Positions 1 to 12,261 of a stretch of DNA of 64,000 bases are shown here, piece by piece. Every line of letters starts with the position of its first letter. The stretch's first letter is position 1. Where the stretch lies: the NCBI GenBank assembly GCA_029204225.1, contig CM055092.1, positions 27,324,320 through 27,388,319 on the forward strand. The letters are read 5' to 3'. Position numbers and translations under genes: made by a program. Under the pieces are notes generated by a model, which was not told where the DNA came from, ran no database searches, and worked only from the letters and a program-made list of their open reading frames with translations. Source of the stretch: Diphasiastrum complanatum (Eukaryota > Streptophyta > Lycopodiopsida > Lycopodiales > Lycopodiaceae).

Positions 1-1400
1 GCTTCAATAAGAGATGAATACCCTTTATCCATAGCTTCTTTCTATCGGGCTGTCTAAGTGCCTCTTCAACAGTCGTCTACTCTTGAACAAGATAGGCTGC
101 AGACTCGTCAATATACCTGATAGGTGGTCTGTTGACTCTTGTCAATCTTCTGGGTAATGTTCAAAATTGATAATCTTCATCATGCTGTAGTTGTTGAACT
201 GCAACATCATCATCTTTTGATTCACTATTGATAAGCTGTTCGTCAGGAGTAGACGAGCTTGGACCTTCAATAGGAATAGTCGACTTTGGAACTTGAAAGT
301 TCGATGTTTCGGAAGAGTCCGGGAGTTCGACTATATGAGCTATGCCTTCACCTTTGAGGTTGATAAACTGATCTTTGATGAAGATGACATCCCGGCTAGT
401 GAATATCTTCAAATCGACAGGATCATACAACTTATAAGCTTGATCTAAAGTAGTGTCACTGATGAAAATACTCTGGAAGTCGAGTTTCTTCTTGAGATTA
501 TGCAGAATTTGCGCATAAGCGATATATCCAAAAACTCGTAAGTTCGATAAAAAAAGTTTGGAGCCTGTCCAAATTTCATAAGGCGTTTTTTTTTATAGAC
601 CTTTAGTAGGATATCGGTTCTGAATATAAGTTGCAGTTGAAACTGCTTTAGCCCAGAAGGACTCCAGAAGTGTCGCATGTGCTAGCATGCACTTTGCCGA
701 TTCGACTAAGGTTCCGTTCTTTCTCTCAACAAGACCATTCGATTGAGGCGAATAGGAGGTAATGTATTGTTGCTCAATGTCGTTGCTAAGGCAATACTCC
801 TTGAATTCGGTAGAGATATATTCTCCCCCGTTGTTGGACCTCAGTGCTTTAATTCTTTTACCAGTTTGATTTTTTACATGCTCTTTGAATTGTCGAAACT
901 TGTTGAAAGCCTCCGATTTCTGCTTAATGAAATAAACAGCTGTTCTTCTCGAATATTCATCAATAAAGGTAATAAAATACTTTGCATCAAGCAACGATGG
1001 AGTTTGCATTGGACCACATATATCTGAATGAACATGTCTAAAAAATCTTTTGCTGCATGCATATGACTTGATCTAAAGGGAATCCTAGTATGCTTTCTAA
1101 GGATGCATCTATGACAGACAGGGAGGTCGACTTTGTCGGATGGATAGTCGAGATCAAGTGCTAGGGATTGCTTAGACATGTATGAAACAAATGTATGATT
1201 CAAGTGTCCTAAACGATGATGCTATGGTAATGCTTTTTTTTGACAAGAACAGAGGTTTTCAAGGCTTGACTAGTATTAAAAAAACAATGTGCCAATCTAT
1301 ATAAGCATCCATGCCTCTTGCCGAGTGCAAGCTTCAAGCCATTGCACTCACTGTTGATATTAATCAGAGTGCAATTTTTGTCTCTCTACTGTATTGTTCA
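1..1400 (-). pseudogene. Ty1/copia pol remnant (pre-integrase, integrase core, RT linker)
   Basis: Degenerate copia polyprotein on the minus strand, running off the left edge of the window. Reading from right to left there is a pre-integrase zinc-binding piece (GHLNH then CHRCILRKH, about 1090-1215). Next comes an integrase core at 593-1009 with the second catalytic Asp in RSNNGGEY, degraded to Asn, and the catalytic Glu in GLVERKN. The integrase C-terminus at 161-430 carries the conserved SRDVIF motif, and the usual Asp/Ser-rich linker precedes an RT that must lie beyond position 1. Several frames are needed to follow the protein, and a TAG stands where the pre-integrase motif normally has Trp (about 1223). 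No LTR is visible. The family assignment is firm; activity is not expected. Confidence 0.85.
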
Positions 1401-3590
1401 TTTGCGCAATTCTGTATGAATCATTCTTCTTGAATATTTCTGCTGCTAACTGTTGCGTTTCCGTTCCTACACGCCTATGCTCAAAGCTTTGAGCTTCCGC
1501 TGCCGGTCATCCTCACGTTTTACGACAAGTGCACCAAACAAAGTCAAAGAAATTTCTCATAGTGTGTGGGAATTGGTCATGTAAAGCCTGATATAGGTAG
1601 TTGTTCGCTTATCATTCATTTTTCACTTAGGCAATTGGATTGGATAGTAGTAATTCAATGCCACTAAATATTCTCCAAAGGCCTTTTTCAGTAATTAAAA
1701 GCATCATCTTGACTTGTCGGTTGTGAAAATCTTCACCTTCAAACCTGTCTATATGGAACAAAAATGGATTTTTTAAGTAACCGTTTTAATGCATTGCTTT
1801 GGAAGTAGCTCTCTTGTTCTAAAGAAAACTTAGGCTAGTGAGTAGAGTATGTGATATTCTCTAAAGATTTGAAGTACATTCGCTTAAGAGCCTAACAAAC
1901 ATTTTCAATACTATTTTTTTCATTTTCTAATGTGAAATAAATCTGAGCTTAACAAAAACAGGTGAGTAATTTGGACAATGCTACACAACATAGCCACCTA
2001 ACCTGAATAAACATGGTTAAAAAGTGAAAATAATTTGAAAAAAAAAGAAGTTGGCAAGGCAATAGTAATTATTTTACTCAAGTAGACATAGGACCATAAC
2101 AGGTATTATTGAACTTTTTTAAAAGGCCTCAACTTTACTTTCTATCATACACATAATTTACATAGTGCAACAAAAGCTTGGAATGGACTTGTGTGAGGAG
2201 ACTTGATAGTACTATTTGTCAAGTCATAAAACATGAATCTATTGAAATACTAAATCAAAAGAGACTAGAATATGTCAAGTCAAAAAGCTAGTTATAGACC
2301 AAATATTGTGTGGATATTGAAGAATGAATTTTTTTTAATAAATGAAATGAAATTATATGTGATGAAAATCGATTGATTTCATGGCTAATGCACATGGTTA
2401 GTCAAGCTTGAATAACATTCAACCCAATAGAAACAAATTTCAATGTCTAGAAAACAAAATGAAATTATACGTGATGAAGATTGCATTGATTTTATGGATT
2501 ATGCATACAATTAGTGAAGCTTGGGTAATAGTCAACCCAAAGATATACAAGATATCTACTTTGAATGCACACAAAATCAACTCAAGTTTTATGGATGTTT
2601 AATAGTTTCACTTTATTGGACTTGTAAAAGGGTATTAAAAGGACAAACAACCAACTATATAATGGTCATTATAAAATCTTGAATTTTTTTATACACTAGT
2701 GAGTTATCAAGTAGCCCAATTGAAAAGAATTTTGAAAAGACAACCAACCAAATAATCATCTAAGGTTCACTAAAACATCTCACATGCTTACAAAAACTAG
2801 TAAATTATCATTATCCTTTTAAGACCACTTGTATATGAAACTAATTTTTGTTCTAGATTCAGTATAACACCCAAAAAAACTAGTTGTGTAAGTAGAACTC
2901 AAACTTCACAATATAAAATATAGTGAAATCTATATTCATCTAAAGGAAAAGAAGAAAGTTAGTAAATAAATGTAGTCTGAATATTTCTTTATATAAGACC
3001 TATGAAAATACCCTTTACATATAGATACAAAATATGTGAAATGTGTTGTGGTCCCTTGTAACGGAATGATATATTTTGATTGTGATCTTATAAAGAATGA
3101 ACTTCACTTTTCACATGTCTTGAAAAAAGGAGAAAGGCATTGCCATTCCATTAGTGAGTTGCTCTTATAATTATGAATTTGGTATCAACTAATTAGATCA
3201 AGTTTTGCTAGTAATAAGCAAATTTGTATCTCCACAACAATGCCAAGTAATGTGTAAAAGTAACAAACACATCAATATGAAATCTAATTGACACACACAT
3301 ATTGTAGGGTGAGATTTTATTGATCGTTCAAAATTATAGTTTAGTGTAAATGTCTACTTTAGTCATACTTATAATTTTGTAACTTTGAGTAAAGCTGAAA
3401 CAATGTTCGACTTTTTACTCATGATATGGACAAAATTAGAGTCACCTAACTTGGCAATGACTACTTGTTGTGACATAAATAACAACTGAGAGTATGTGTA
3501 GACACCTGTAGTTCCCACAATAATATCCATGTTCTAACACGGTTGTTGTTGTAGATGGATGCAGGTGAGCATATTCTCCTCAACTCGGAG
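1401..3590. other. gene-poor AT-rich stretch
   Basis: No open frame here resembles a known protein. The sequence is AT-rich and holds one short tandem duplication (annotated separately). Nothing supports an RNA gene or an intact mobile element. Confidence 0.6.
2347..2540. repeat. 112-bp tandem duplication, two copies
   Basis: About 81 bp starting ATGAAATTATAYGTGATGAA recurs 112 bp downstream (2347-2427 and 2459-2540), both copies ending in CAACCCAA. They differ by scattered substitutions, so the duplication is not recent. Confidence 0.75.
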
Positions 3591-3638
3591 CTTTTGTTGG
3601 TTGTTAGGTTTGGTCAATATGATATGTTTGATTGTGAT

Positions 3639-4293
3639 GACTCTATACGAATTTGATTTACTTTAATATTCATATGTTTGGTATTGTGGTGATAATGTGC
3701 AGCTTTGTTTAGATTTGTTAGGTTCAAAAACACACACACCACTCATGTGTTGGAGAGGATTCCCCTCAAAAATCCAACCATACTTGGCTAGATTTGCCTT
3801 GTAACATTTCACCAACAGTATTGGGTCTTTAGTGTTTCAAAGTTACTATTGACATTACTATCTTACATGGGTTTGTACTTTGTCTTTCATTATCGTATCC
3901 CTTACTACACTATTGTGTGTATTGGACAAGGTAATTTCATTGACAAGTTTCAAATATGTGATTTTCTAACCATACAGCCTCCTACATTATGGTTGTATGC
4001 CTTGAGAAATGCTTCTCAGGCAGTTATGTCACTGCTAGACTGGGGTAAAGTTCGGCTAGTATTATGAACTAGTTCGGAATTTGGCTGGGAAAAACTATTA
4101 TTATATCTTGAGTGTTTATCTCGGTTCTACAATGCTATTGAAAAATCTTAATACATGTTTGATGGCATCATCTTTGAGAAAACATGGTTGTCTTTTGACT
4201 ATGATGACACGACACTATACGAATTTGATTGACTATAAGATTTGTATGTGTTGTATTGTGGCAATTATGTTCAGTTTTGTTTAGATTTGTTAG

Positions 4294-4386
<93 letters not shown>

Positions 4387-4850
4387 ACTCTTGTGCTGGA
4401 GAAGATTCCTCTTAAATATCCAACCATACTTGGCTAGATTGGCCTAGTAACATTTCACCATCAATACTGGTTTGTCAATGTGTCAAATTTACACAGGACA
4501 TTACTATCCTACACTGGTATGCACTTTATCTTTTATTGTTTTGTCCCTTACTACATGAGGCATTGTAATCGGTATTGGACAAATTAAGGTCATTGACAAG
4601 TTTCAATTACTTGGTTTTATAACCATACGACTTGCTTACATTATGATTATACGACTTTTCCTTCTCATGCAGTTATGTTACTTCTAGACTGGTGTAAAAT
4701 TTGGCATGTATTGCGGACTAGTTCAAAAGTAGGCTTGGATAAACTATTTTCATGTCCTGATTGTTTATCTCAATTCTAGGATGCTGTTTAGAAATCTCAA
4801 GATATACTTGACATTATGTTCTTGAGAAAATGTAAGTATTTGTTGACATT
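3639..4850. repeat. tandem duplication of about 573 bp
   Basis: The block starting CTATACGAATTTGATT at about 3640 and continuing through CCAACCATACTTGGCTAGATT recurs from about 4213. The second copy continues to about 4850 with moderate divergence and small indels. The copies share the order of landmarks: an AC run, CATACTTGGCTAGATT, GACATTACTATC, TTGACAAGTTTCAA and CTAGACTGG. Only the second copy carries a long AC microsatellite. No coding function was recognised. Confidence 0.8.
4296..4385. repeat. (AC)45 microsatellite
   Basis: A perfect 90-nt AC repeat. The equivalent site in the upstream duplicate has only five AC units (3730-3739). Cys-Val or Thr-His reading frames across it are artefacts. 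Confidence 0.98.
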
Positions 4851-4869
4851 CCTGAATGGAAATACGGAC

Positions 4870-5345
4870 TCCTTTCTTAAAAGTGCTTAGATGTGCATCA
4901 TTCTTTGAAAGTCACCACAAATAAAGACAATCCACCAAGCAATAGTAGTAGCATTGCTAGTTTGACAAACATCACAAGCAACGATGTTCTATTTAAACGT
5001 TTGCCTAGAAATTTTCTTCTACAACTAGTGGTGGTGAAAATAAAAACAGATACATTTTTGCTTTCCTCTCTTTGCTCACGGCAGTAGGAGTATTCGAGAT
5101 GGTGCAGCTGGGATTTTTTATGGTGGGTCACACTCATGAAGATGTGGACGACATGTTTGGAAATTTTTCTGTGTAAGAACAAAATGTGTTTTCACATTGC
5201 CACATTTAATGGAGTGCTTTCAAAATTGCACAAAAAAACATCCAGTGCCTTATTTGGTGCAAGAAGTGTTAAAATTGAAAAACAATCCATATTGATTTCT
5301 TGGCTTGCTACAAATGTTGTACCATGCAATTACGTAGCTCATTAA
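4870..5345 (+). pseudogene. broken gene of the GHTHED-motif family (DUF7869-like)
   Basis: Three neighbouring reading frames together read like one conserved protein. A segment ending LPRNFLLQL (to about 5024) is followed by a 51-codon frame, 5021-5173, with SGGENKNRYIFAFLSLL and GFFMVGHTHEDVDDMFG. A third frame from about 5180 contains VFTLPHLMECF. The GHTHED-x-D block is the hallmark of a plant and animal family of unknown function that I recall as DUF7869, often found near mobile elements. At least two frameshifts and a stop at 5174-5176 disable it. No 5' end or promoter was recognised. The family call rests on motif memory; the decayed coding nature is seen directly. Confidence 0.6.
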
Positions 5346-5600
5346 TGCAAAATGCCAAGTTTGGCCTACATAGAATTCGAGCTACATGGTTATGTATTGT
5401 CTAGTTTTATAAATGCAACTTGCATATAGTTTGTAGACATAGAATTAGCATGATTATGCTTGTAGAAACTCGTGGCAACTCACATGCATTAATTGTAAGT
5501 GATCCATAGTGACATGCAAGGCATGCACAAAGTTTATTGGACACATGCATGATGATTTGGACATTTCTAGTTAGAACTAGTACACTTGTAAAAAGCTGGT
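5346..5600. other. short gene-free spacer
   Basis: No coding similarity was seen between the GHTHED pseudogene and the LTR region of the next copia element. Short CATGCATG-type palindromes occur. Confidence 0.5.
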
Positions 5601-6066
5601 AGAATTTCATGCATGACAAGTGACAAATGTCACATAGACTCTAGATGTCATTTTAGATGTCATTTTGGAATGGATAGATATGGTTCTACCTCGAGCTACC
5701 TCAATCTCCATAAATATGTGTAGCTCTCCACACAATCAATGATGAAGAACCAAAGTTTTGTAGCTATCTCATGCCATTTTGGATCTAAACAAATATTGCT
5801 TGTTATCTCTCTAGCTCTCTCTCTCTCTCTCTCTAACTCGTGTTGAGGCTAATGAATATACATTGAAATCTTGTATTTTTTCATTCTTTGATCATTGCTA
5901 TTATATTCTGTTGATTAGCATGCTAGATTGTGGATTAGCCATTTCTTCTGAACTAGATTTTGTTGATCAATCTAGAATCAGGTTATAGTGCCAATCACAA
6001 AGCTTAATTAAGATCAGTCACTCTTGTGGACATTCCCCACACGTGTGAATTCTGGAAATTTTGTCA

Positions 6067-6079
6067 TGGTATCAAAGCC
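6067..6079 (+). other. primer-binding site of copia element A
   Basis: TGGTATCAAAGCC matches the complement of the initiator tRNA-Met 3' end with one mismatch to the usual TGGTATCAGAGCC. It directly follows an LTR ending in TTGTCA. Confidence 0.85.
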
Positions 6080-6824
6080 ACATTAAGCTTTGCATGCTAA
6101 CAACTCTGATTGTACAAAAAACTGAGAGCTAAATTGAGCAAAAAAGCAGTTTTGCACTTTTTCTAACCTTTCTCTGAAGTGTATTTGGATCAAATCGGAC
6201 TGAACTGAATTTTTAGACCTGAATTGAGGAAGTATGGAATTCTGGAATTCCGCACGTGTGAAAATCAGAGTTTTTCAGTCCTTTGTACTCCTTACTTATA
6301 GATCCAAAGATAGCAGTGTTATAGCTTGAAAGCATTTGATCTGTACTTTTCATAGAAATTGAAACCAAATCAATCTGATGTGTCTAGCAAGAGTTATAAG
6401 CTCTTAAAGAGGATAGGTCCAAAATCTGAGTGACAACATTTTGATTTGATTCAATTATACTTTGTTCTGAATCCATTGTTTTGAGTATCCAACACAAGAA
6501 ACTGTAGATCAAGACTGAGTTTGAAGTATTTGAACACCCTTTGAGCCTTCTGAGTGTCAATAGTGTTTTCTTTTGGATCATTTCACACGTGCCAAAAGTA
6601 GGATTCAAACCAGCCAAAGTGTCACAAACCACTTTTTGTGTCTGATCTATATAACTTGTCTTGTTGAATATTTGAGATTCATCTCATATATAGTTGCAAG
6701 TGCTTCACATAGGAAGGTAGTTTAACCTTGAAATTACCTATAGTGAAAGAGAGCAGCAACTCTAAGTCTGATAGGAACAAGCTCAAACATATTTCAATCC
6801 AATAACTAAGAAGTCTTCATTATA

Positions 6825-8159
6825 ATGGCATCTCAGGGAGGATATCTTCTAGAAGCCAGTGAAAGACTAAACACTTCTAATTACTCAATTTGGAAGTTAA
6901 GAATGGAGTCTGTTTTGATTCTCCAGGATGTTATGGATATTGTGCTTGGTGTTGAGGATGAGCCTCAAGCACAAGTTGAAATTCCTAAATATAAGAAGAG
7001 AGCTAGAATGGCTCTACATTTCATTAAGATGAATGTATCTAATGAAATTTTGAGAGAGATAGGATCTTGCACTACAGCCAAAGAAGTTTGGGATGCACTA
7101 AATACCATCTATGAAACAAAGAATACTTCTAGAATACTCACTCTTAGGGATCAGATTTTCCAAAGTTTCCAAAGAAGTGAAGAGAGTGCATCTAACTATG
7201 TTCTGAGAGTTAAAGATTTACATAGAGAGCTTTCCTGTGTTGGTGTTACCATTAACCAAGTTGAGCTAGTTCAAGTCATACTGAATGTCTTGAGAGATGA
7301 CTATGATAATCTTGTTTAGTCTTTTGCTATTAAGGAGGAGTTACCTAATCTAGAAACTCTCCAAGGAATTCTTATTTCTGAAAAATCTAGACAAAGCTAT
7401 AAACTCTCCAGGATGAACAAACTTGAACATGGTGGAAGTGACAAAACCCTCTTTGTCAAAGGCAAGCAGAAAGGAAGGAGTAAGAACCAATTCTCTCAAG
7501 CATACAACAAAGACAAAGCAAAAGATCGAGATCAAGATGGTGAAGAGGATGATACATCTCATCCCTCTAACTCAAAAACCAAGAAGAAGAAAGTGAAGTG
7601 CTTCTTCTGTGGCAAAAAGGGGCACTATGTCTCTAATTGCTTTAAGAAGACAAACCAACTCAAGCAAGCTAATCTCTCCAAAGAGATTGAAGAAAATTCT
7701 GTTGCAAGTGATGGAGAAGGATCACTTATGGTGTCCAGTTTTTCTTCATCACCTTTCAAGAAAGATGGAGCTTGGTACATAGACAGTGGAGCCTCTTCAC
7801 ATATGTGATGTTCAAAGGAGTCATTTGACTCAATCTTATCTTTCAAAGGACTCAAGAGATCTATTTACACAACTAATGATCATGAGTGTCCAATAGAAGG
7901 AATTGGCAACATTCCATTGAAACTTGCTTCTTCAAAAGTTCTTGCACTTTTTAATGTCCTTTTCATTCCAAAACTTACAAAGAACTTAATTAGTGTGGGA
8001 AAGTTTCTTGATAATGGTTTTGATGTAAAGTTCAATTCCAATACTTGTTTTATCAAGAGAAAAGATGGAACTAGATGTGGTGGAATTTTTAAGTTGAATT
8101 CTTATGAGAATGCAAACCTTTGTGAAGTTGTTTTGTTATCTAAGGAGGAGTTGTTGTAA
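6825..8159 (+). pseudogene. copia gag-protease (UBN2 gag, zinc knuckle, DSGA protease)
   Basis: A single frame interrupted only by TAG at 7317-7319 and TGA at 7806-7808. Residues 1-164 form a UBN2-type capsid (NYSIWKLRMES). The basic nucleocapsid follows, with the CCHC knuckle CFFCGKKGHYVSNC, and then the aspartic protease with catalytic DSGAS and the flap-side motif VLFIPKLTKNLISVG. Gag packages element RNA and the protease matures the polyprotein. The frame ends with TAA at 8157-8159, before the HHCC zinc finger. There are no frameshifts, so decay is by point mutation plus the 3' truncation. The ATG at 6825 fits the conserved gag start. Confidence 0.88.
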
Positions 8160-8300
8160 AAATTACAGCAAATAAGGATCCTAAAACACTTGAAATGATG
8201 AGGGAAACAATAGATTATGATTTCATAAGATTAGCACAAGTTGAACCATCAAAATCCATCAAAAATCTATGCTTGAACCTCACTAAATGGCCCAAATCCT

Positions 8301-8836
8301 TGAAGAAGGATTCACACGTGTGAAAGTACGGCCTCCCACAGTCTGAGTACTGTACACCAGACCTACATTCAATCCTATAATCATTAGTAATCACAAGTAC
8401 TCAAACAATTATGAACATAGAGAGCAATTGCACCATTATGAGAGAAAAAACATGAAATTGCTTGATTGATTTTGGTGAGATATCATCACCTATATATACA
8501 CGATCCATCACGGTTTTGGGCAGGTATGAGTAGCCCTAAACCTATCCCTAATGCTAATTTTGGTGGATCTTTCATCCCTACCAAGTTAGGGTTGGAATCT
8601 TGGAGATCCCTCAACAATGCAAAAATTACCAAAAATAGCTCCTATTTTTTCTCCCTTGTATCTAAGCATAATTTGGACTCATTCCAAAGGTTCTAACACT
8701 TAGGTCTGCTTGAGAACATCCTTATGAATGGAATCCTATGCTATTTGGCACGTGTGACAAGCCACATCATGACCATCTAACTATTTACAAGTCATATGAC
8801 CAAAACTAGTCAAGCTAGAATTGTGAATTTTTAACA
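8301..8836 (-). repeat. 3' LTR of the minus copia element
   Basis: It begins TGTTAAAAATTC on the minus strand, right after the purine-rich GTGAGGAGGAG. A TATATATA promoter-like motif is present near 8492, and the palindrome CACACGTGTG lies near its end (8312-8321). The left boundary near 8301 is estimated from similarity to the other LTR's end. Confidence 0.65.
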
Positions 8837-8850
8837 CTCCTCCTCACTAT

Positions 8851-11800
8851 CTAGCTTGGTTCAATAATTGCTTTACTAATCACTCCAAGTGATGATCTGA
8901 ACTTCATAAAAGGTGTCCTTTGAAGTGGTTTAGTAAGTAGATCAGCTACACATTCATTGCTTGGAACATGCTCCAAAGCAATCTCCTTGGCTTGCACCAT
9001 TTCTCTCACAAAGTGATGGCATATCTCAATGTGCTTAGATCTTGCATGGAAGATTGGGTTAGATGCAAGGTGTTGGGCTGATATATTGTCATTGTAGATG
9101 ATTGGTGCCTCCTCTGAATCCATGATCTTTAGTTCCACCAATAATCTCTTGATCCAAAGTACCTCCTTTGTAGTGGTTGTCAAAGCTTTGTACTCGGCCT
9201 CGGTTGAAGATAGAGATATAGTTTCTTGCTTTTTTGAAAGCCATGAAACCACACCTTCTCCTATGAAAGTTGAATAGGCACTTGTTGATTTCCTATCCCT
9301 CTTGTCCCTGCAAAATCTGAATCACTAAATGCATGAAGGTTAATCACATCTCCTCTATATAGAATCCCAAAATCCAATGTACCCGAGATGTATCTTAGAA
9401 TCCTCCTAGCCTTTTTCCAATGGATATTCAATGGCTTTTGCATGGATTGGCTCAACCTACATACACTAAAGCTAAGATCTGGTCTAGTTATAGTGATCCA
9501 CATTAAGGAACCTATAAGTTGCCTAAACAAAGTGATGTCCATGAAGGATCTTTCATCATCTTCATTTGCTACTTTTACATCTTGCTCCATTGGTGTGTCA
9601 ACACTTTTGCATACTTCCATCTTAAACTTTTTCAAAAGACTTTGAGCATAGTTTACTTGACTTATAAAGATAAAATCAGACCCTCTAAGTACTTCTATGC
9701 CTAATATGAAGTGAAGACACCCTAGATCTACCATCTTGAACTCTAAGGATAGATCTATCTTGATTTTTTCAATACCATCAACACTATTCCCACTAATGAT
9801 GATGTCATCTACATAAATGAGTAAAAGTACAATACCAACATCATCAAACTTAATGTAAAGAGTAGGATCATATTCACTTTGAACAAAAGAAAGTGAAATA
9901 AGATAGCAATGTAGTCTTGAATTCCAAGATCTCGAGGCTTGCTTCAAGCCATAGATGCTTCTTTGGAGATGGCATACTTTGTTCTCCATTCCATGCTTGA
10001 TGAACCCTTGTGGCTGCTCCATATAGATATCCTCTTCCAAAAAACCATTCAAGAAATCATTAGAGACATCCATTTGACATAGAATCCATCCAAAATGTGA
10101 TGCAAGTGCAATGATTAGTCTTATTGTGACTATCTTGGCCACGGGTGCAAAAGTTTCCTCATAGTCTATCCCTCTCTCTTGAGCATAACCTTTTGCAACT
10201 AATCTTGCTTTATGTTTGTTAACACTCCCATTTGCATTCAACTTAAGCTTGAAGACCCACTTGCATCCTATAACATTCCTTTGAGGTCTCTCAACAAGCA
10301 ACCAAGTTTCATTCTCAATCAAGGCATCATACTCATCCAACATAGCTTTATACCATTCTTTGGAGTTCAATGCATCTTCAACATTAGAAGGTTCTTCAAA
10401 AATAGATAAAGCATAAGAAGTGGATGAGATACCCTCAACTTGCTGTCCTTTGCCTTGATATGTGAGCCTTGATGGCTCCACTTTTGCCCTTGAAGATCTC
10501 CTTGGTGTGATAGGTGGGTTTGGTGCTTGCTCCTCCATGAGCTCCTCCTCAAAACCAAGATCTTGCTCCTCGGCCATCTTCTTCTTGATTGTTGGAGCAC
10601 TTGAGCATTCTTCAAGCATATGCATATGATGTTCATCAAAGATGACATCCCTTGAAACAACAAATTTGTTCAAGGATGGGAGATAGACTTTGTAGACCTT
10701 GCTTGAGCTTGCATATCCAAGCATGATCCCTCTTGTGGAAGATGGATCCTCCTTGGTTCTTGTTTCCAATGGCACATGCACATAACATATACATCCAAAA
10801 ACTTTCAAGTGATTAAGATTGGGTTTCTTTCCATACAACATCTCATAAGGAGTTTTGCCTTCAATTGCTTTGCAAGACACCCTATTCATCAAGTAGTTTG
10901 CACATACAAGAGACTCACCCCAAAAGGATTTGGGCAAACAAGCATCTAATCTTAAAGCCATAGAACATTCACATAATGTTCTATTCCTTCTTTCAGCAAC
11001 TCCATTTTGTTGAGGAGTGTAAGGACAAGAAGTCTCTTTCTTGATCCCTTCCTCCTCACAAAAGGCCTTGAACTCATTGGAGATGAATTCTCCACCATTG
11101 TCACTTCTAAGAATCTTGATGCTATGATTATGATGCTTTTTCACAAACAACTTGAACTTTACAAAAGTATCAAATACTTGAGACTTGAAGGAAAGTAAGA
11201 ACACCCAACAATATCTTGAGTAGTCAATGAAGGTTAAAAACATGGATGAACCTCCATTAGATTTTGTGCTAGCAATGTGCACATCCGAGTGTATGAGTTC
11301 AAGAGGATGAGATGACTTTGTGATGGAGTTAGGAAACACCTTCTTATGTGCCTTGGATAAGGCACAAGCTCTTCAAACCTTGTCTTCCTTCCCAATAGAC
11401 CTTGGTAGGCCTAAAGCATACTCCTCCTTGATCATAGCCTCCATGGAACCCGAGTTGACATGTCCAAGTCTTTTGTGCCATAAAGTAAAGGTAGATATCT
11501 TGCTCTTCTCGGCCAACATGACAACATTAGTATCCACAAATGCATCCAGCTTATAAAGTTTGCCACGTCTAGTGCCCTTAGCCACTATCTTACCCTTCTT
11601 CTTGATGAAACATTCATTTGAAGCAAAGTCAACATTGAAACCATTGTCTACCATTTGGCCAACACTTAGTAGATTCTTTGTTATTGTAGGAATGTACAAA
11701 ACACCTTCTATGTTGATCTTTTTGGAAGATCCTAAGCAAAGGGGAATGCTACCAACTCCTTCAATCTTACAAGCTTCATCATTTGCTGTATAGATAGACT

Positions 11801-12110
11801 TTATAGGTCCATCATAAGATAAGAGAGAAGAGAAAAACTCCCTTTTACTAGTCATGTGTGAACTAGCACCCGAGTCAATCCACCAAGGATCTTCTCCTTT
11901 GAAGCTTGTTGAAGAAAATATGGAAATCATGAGAGAGTCCTCATGTGAACTCTCCTCCTCCTCCTCTTTGCTCATGTTGGCTTGGCTTTGATCTTGCTTC
12001 CTCTTGAAGCATTCCGAGGCATAATGCCCCATCTTGCTACAGTAGTAGCACTTCACCTTTGATTTGTCCTTCTTGACTTTGGTGGTTGATGGACCCTATA
12101 TTGAGTTTTG
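8851..12110 (-). pseudogene. copia protease-integrase-RT-RNase H polyprotein
   Basis: The frame starts at the zinc knuckle CYYCSKMGHYASEC (about 12056), followed by protease DSGASSHM and the HHCC pre-integrase region (WHKRLGHV). An in-frame TGA at 11370-11372 precedes a 692-codon frame (11339-9261). That frame carries an integrase with D19, D80 (RSDNGGEF) and E116 (GVAERRN), and an RT with the catalytic YVDD. A 2-bp insertion near 9295 in the FAGTRD region shifts the frame into RNase H (9252-8851), which includes SSTEAEYKAL and LLTKPL. Besides these two lesions and the missing gag, the pol domains look complete, making this one of the better preserved pol genes here. It could not be mobile on its own. 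Confidence 0.9.
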
Positions 12111-12250
12111 ACCTACAAAAAATCAATTCTACATATGCAAAAATGCTGATTTTTGAGTAGAAATCAATCTAGCATGCTCTAGCATCGGTAACTCCTCCAA
12201 ATCCTTGATAAATGTGGTTGATCCCTTCATACTCTGAAACAAAAGATCTC

Positions 12251-12261
12251 TGATACCATGT
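12251..12261 (-). other. primer-binding site (iMet type)
   Basis: Minus-strand TGGTATCAGAG directly follows the 5' LTR end (CTTCACA), which sets the element's orientation and LTR boundary. Confidence 0.85.

Larger units (their letters stand above)
5600..8160 (+). mobile_element. copia element A, truncated after protease region
   Basis: A Ty1/copia element in + orientation. The 5' LTR ends at 6066, immediately before the primer-binding site; its start is not resolved and 5600 is a guess. A 750-bp leader is followed by gag-protease coding (6825-8159). Coding similarity stops abruptly at 8160, so integrase, RT, RNase H and the 3' LTR are missing. It is related to the minus-strand element at 8301-12912: the protease regions are similar and the LTR ends share CACACGTGTGAAT. 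A (CT)10 run lies in the LTR at 5815-5834. Confidence 0.7.

Noticed and set aside
4168-4447. Open frames encoding Cys-Val and Thr-His repeats on both strands
   Set aside because: They are translations of the (AC)45 microsatellite and have no coding support.
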